Program-made: the position numbers and the translations under genes | Notes under the pieces: generated by a model | Told to the model about the DNA's origin: nothing | What the model saw: the letters and a program-made list of their open reading frames with translations, nothing else | Database searches by the model: none | Shown: positions 5,031-5,680 of the stretch, piece after piece | How the letters are laid out: the number at the start of each line of letters is the position of its first letter | How positions within the stretch are numbered: position 1 is the first letter of the stretch | Source of the DNA: Acidimicrobiales bacterium | Lineage (GTDB): Bacteria; Actinomycetota; Acidimicrobiia; Acidimicrobiales; SHLQ01 | Assembly (NCBI GenBank): GCA_013002375.1 | Contig: JABDJW010000133.1 | Coordinates: 1 to 5,680, forward strand | Reading direction: 5' to 3' | DNA length: 5,680 nt

Positions 5031-5680
5031 CCGATGCCGATGCCCTCGCCGCGGTCATCGCGCAACAGATCGACGACTACGTCGCCCACAACGATCCGTA
5101 CCTGATCGATCACACCGTGCAGATCACGTCATTCGGTGGCGTGGCCACGACCGCGCTGACCGCGTACCTCATCGATCACGGTCTGTCGTTGCCCAAAGGC
5201 CCGGGCCAATGGCCGTTCAAGCATCACCGGGTCGCGCCCCAGGCCGCCGATGTTCCCGACGGCTTCCGCGTGATCTACGTCGTCGGCGACCCCCGCAACG
5301 CGGTCCTGTCGCTGTTTCGCCGCAATTACCAGGTCGGTCACTACCGGTCGATGCAGGAGGGCGCCGAGGTCACGGCGGTGGTGGCCGAAACGCTCGAGTC
5401 GTTGGATTCGTATCTGGCCGCCGATCGCGACGTGTTCGACATCGCCGGCCACGTCGCCGCCTGGCGCAACCATCCCCCCGGCTACCCGGTGATGTTCCTC
5501 CGGCACGAGTATCTGCACGATGTGTGGCCCGGGGTGATGGAGTTCGTCGGTCTCGACCGTGCGTCCGAGCCGTTGCCCCGCCGCGAACGGGCCAGCAACT
5601 GGCGTGATCAGCCGGCTGAGGTGCAGGCCCGCCTCGAGGCGCTGCTCGGCGATGTCGCCCGCGAGATCGAGTCGTGGCCG
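5027..5680 (+). CDS. Sulfotransferase-like P-loop protein (3' end outside window)
   Basis: The frame is open from the GTG at 5027 to the right edge, 218 codons with no stop. The GTG overlaps the preceding TGA (GTGA at 5027-5030) and GGAG at 5012-5015 lies 11 bases upstream, indicating translational coupling. TVQITSFGGVATTALTAYL (30-48) looks like the 5'-phosphosulfate loop of PAPS-dependent sulfotransferases, and VIYVVGDPRNAVLSLFRR (82-99) like the 3'-phosphate-binding strand and helix; YPVMFLRHEYLHD and PRRERASNW further down also fit. Such enzymes transfer sulfate from PAPS to hydroxyls of sugars or lipids. Both motifs are atypical: no Lys or Arg occupies the loop position before TT, and Gly87 stands where the canonical Arg of the 3'-phosphate site would be. 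It may thus be a divergent subfamily or use another donor. Its place at the end of the glycan block suggests it modifies the same product. Confidence 0.68.
   Translation, partial: MTDADALAAVIAQQIDDYVAHNDPYLIDHTVQITSFGGVATTALTAYLIDHGLSLPKGPGQWPFKHHRVAPQAADVPDGFRVIYVVGDPRNAVLSLFRRNYQVGHYRSMQEGAEVTAVVAETLESLDSYLAADRDVFDIAGHVAAWRNHPPGYPVMFLRHEYLHDVWPGVMEFVGLDRASEPLPRRERASNWRDQPAEVQARLEALLGDVAREIESWP

Noticed and set aside
4879..5607. A 242-codon plus-strand frame over the sulfotransferase-like region
   Set aside because: Its translation is rich in Arg and Pro without any recognisable motif, typical of an out-of-frame shadow in high-GC DNA; the frame starting at 5027 carries the family motifs.
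1..5680. Link between the sulfatase tail at the left edge and the sulfotransferase-like gene at the right edge as one sulfate system
   Set aside because: They are about 4.6 kb apart with a reversed gene between them, and alkyl sulfatases act on alkyl chains; nothing in the sequence ties the two together.
1..5680. tRNA, rRNA, CRISPR or mobile element
   Set aside because: No clover-leaf-like segment, spaced direct repeats, transposase motif or terminal inverted repeats were seen; coding genes fill nearly all of the window.

Overview
The DNA is high-GC, densely coding, uses GTG and TTG starts as well as ATG, and has third codon positions rich in G/C. This fits an actinobacterium; the style resembles marine Acidimicrobiia such as Ilumatobacter relatives, but that placement is inference from composition and gene content, not from a marker gene. 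The window carries parts of seven protein genes and no RNA gene, insertion sequence, CRISPR array or integrase that I could see. No gene-free stretch exceeds 100 bases.

Layout. The left edge holds the tail of an alkyl-sulfatase-type protein (1-392). Twelve bases later comes a GT4-type glycosyltransferase (405-1433). It converges on a minus-strand FkbM-family methyltransferase (1450-2283), with a hairpin at the junction. From a short divergent spacer (2284-2341) a rightward block begins: a GT-A-like putative glycosyltransferase (2342-3304), a TylF/MycF-like methyltransferase (3397-4062), a paralogue of the first putative glycosyltransferase (4068-5030), and a P-loop sulfotransferase-like protein (5027 to beyond the right edge). 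The last three genes are packed with 4-base GTGA overlaps or near-overlaps, so they are very likely co-translated.

How the genes may work together. A retaining-type glycosyltransferase, two related GT-A-like enzymes, two methyltransferases of families that often act on sugars or small molecules, and a sulfotransferase-like enzyme together look like part of a locus that builds and decorates a surface glycan or glycolipid: sugar transfer, O-methylation and perhaps sulfation. The functions are inferred from motifs and context; no substrate can be read from the sequence.

The least explained parts are the paralogous GT-A-like pair, which shares a strongly conserved C-terminal LLHIGG(I/M)SH motif, and the sulfotransferase-like protein, whose two PAPS-binding motifs both depart from the textbook form. 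A 9-base tandem repeat encoding a collagen-like Thr-Gly-Pro tract at the N-terminus of the FkbM gene is also notable.
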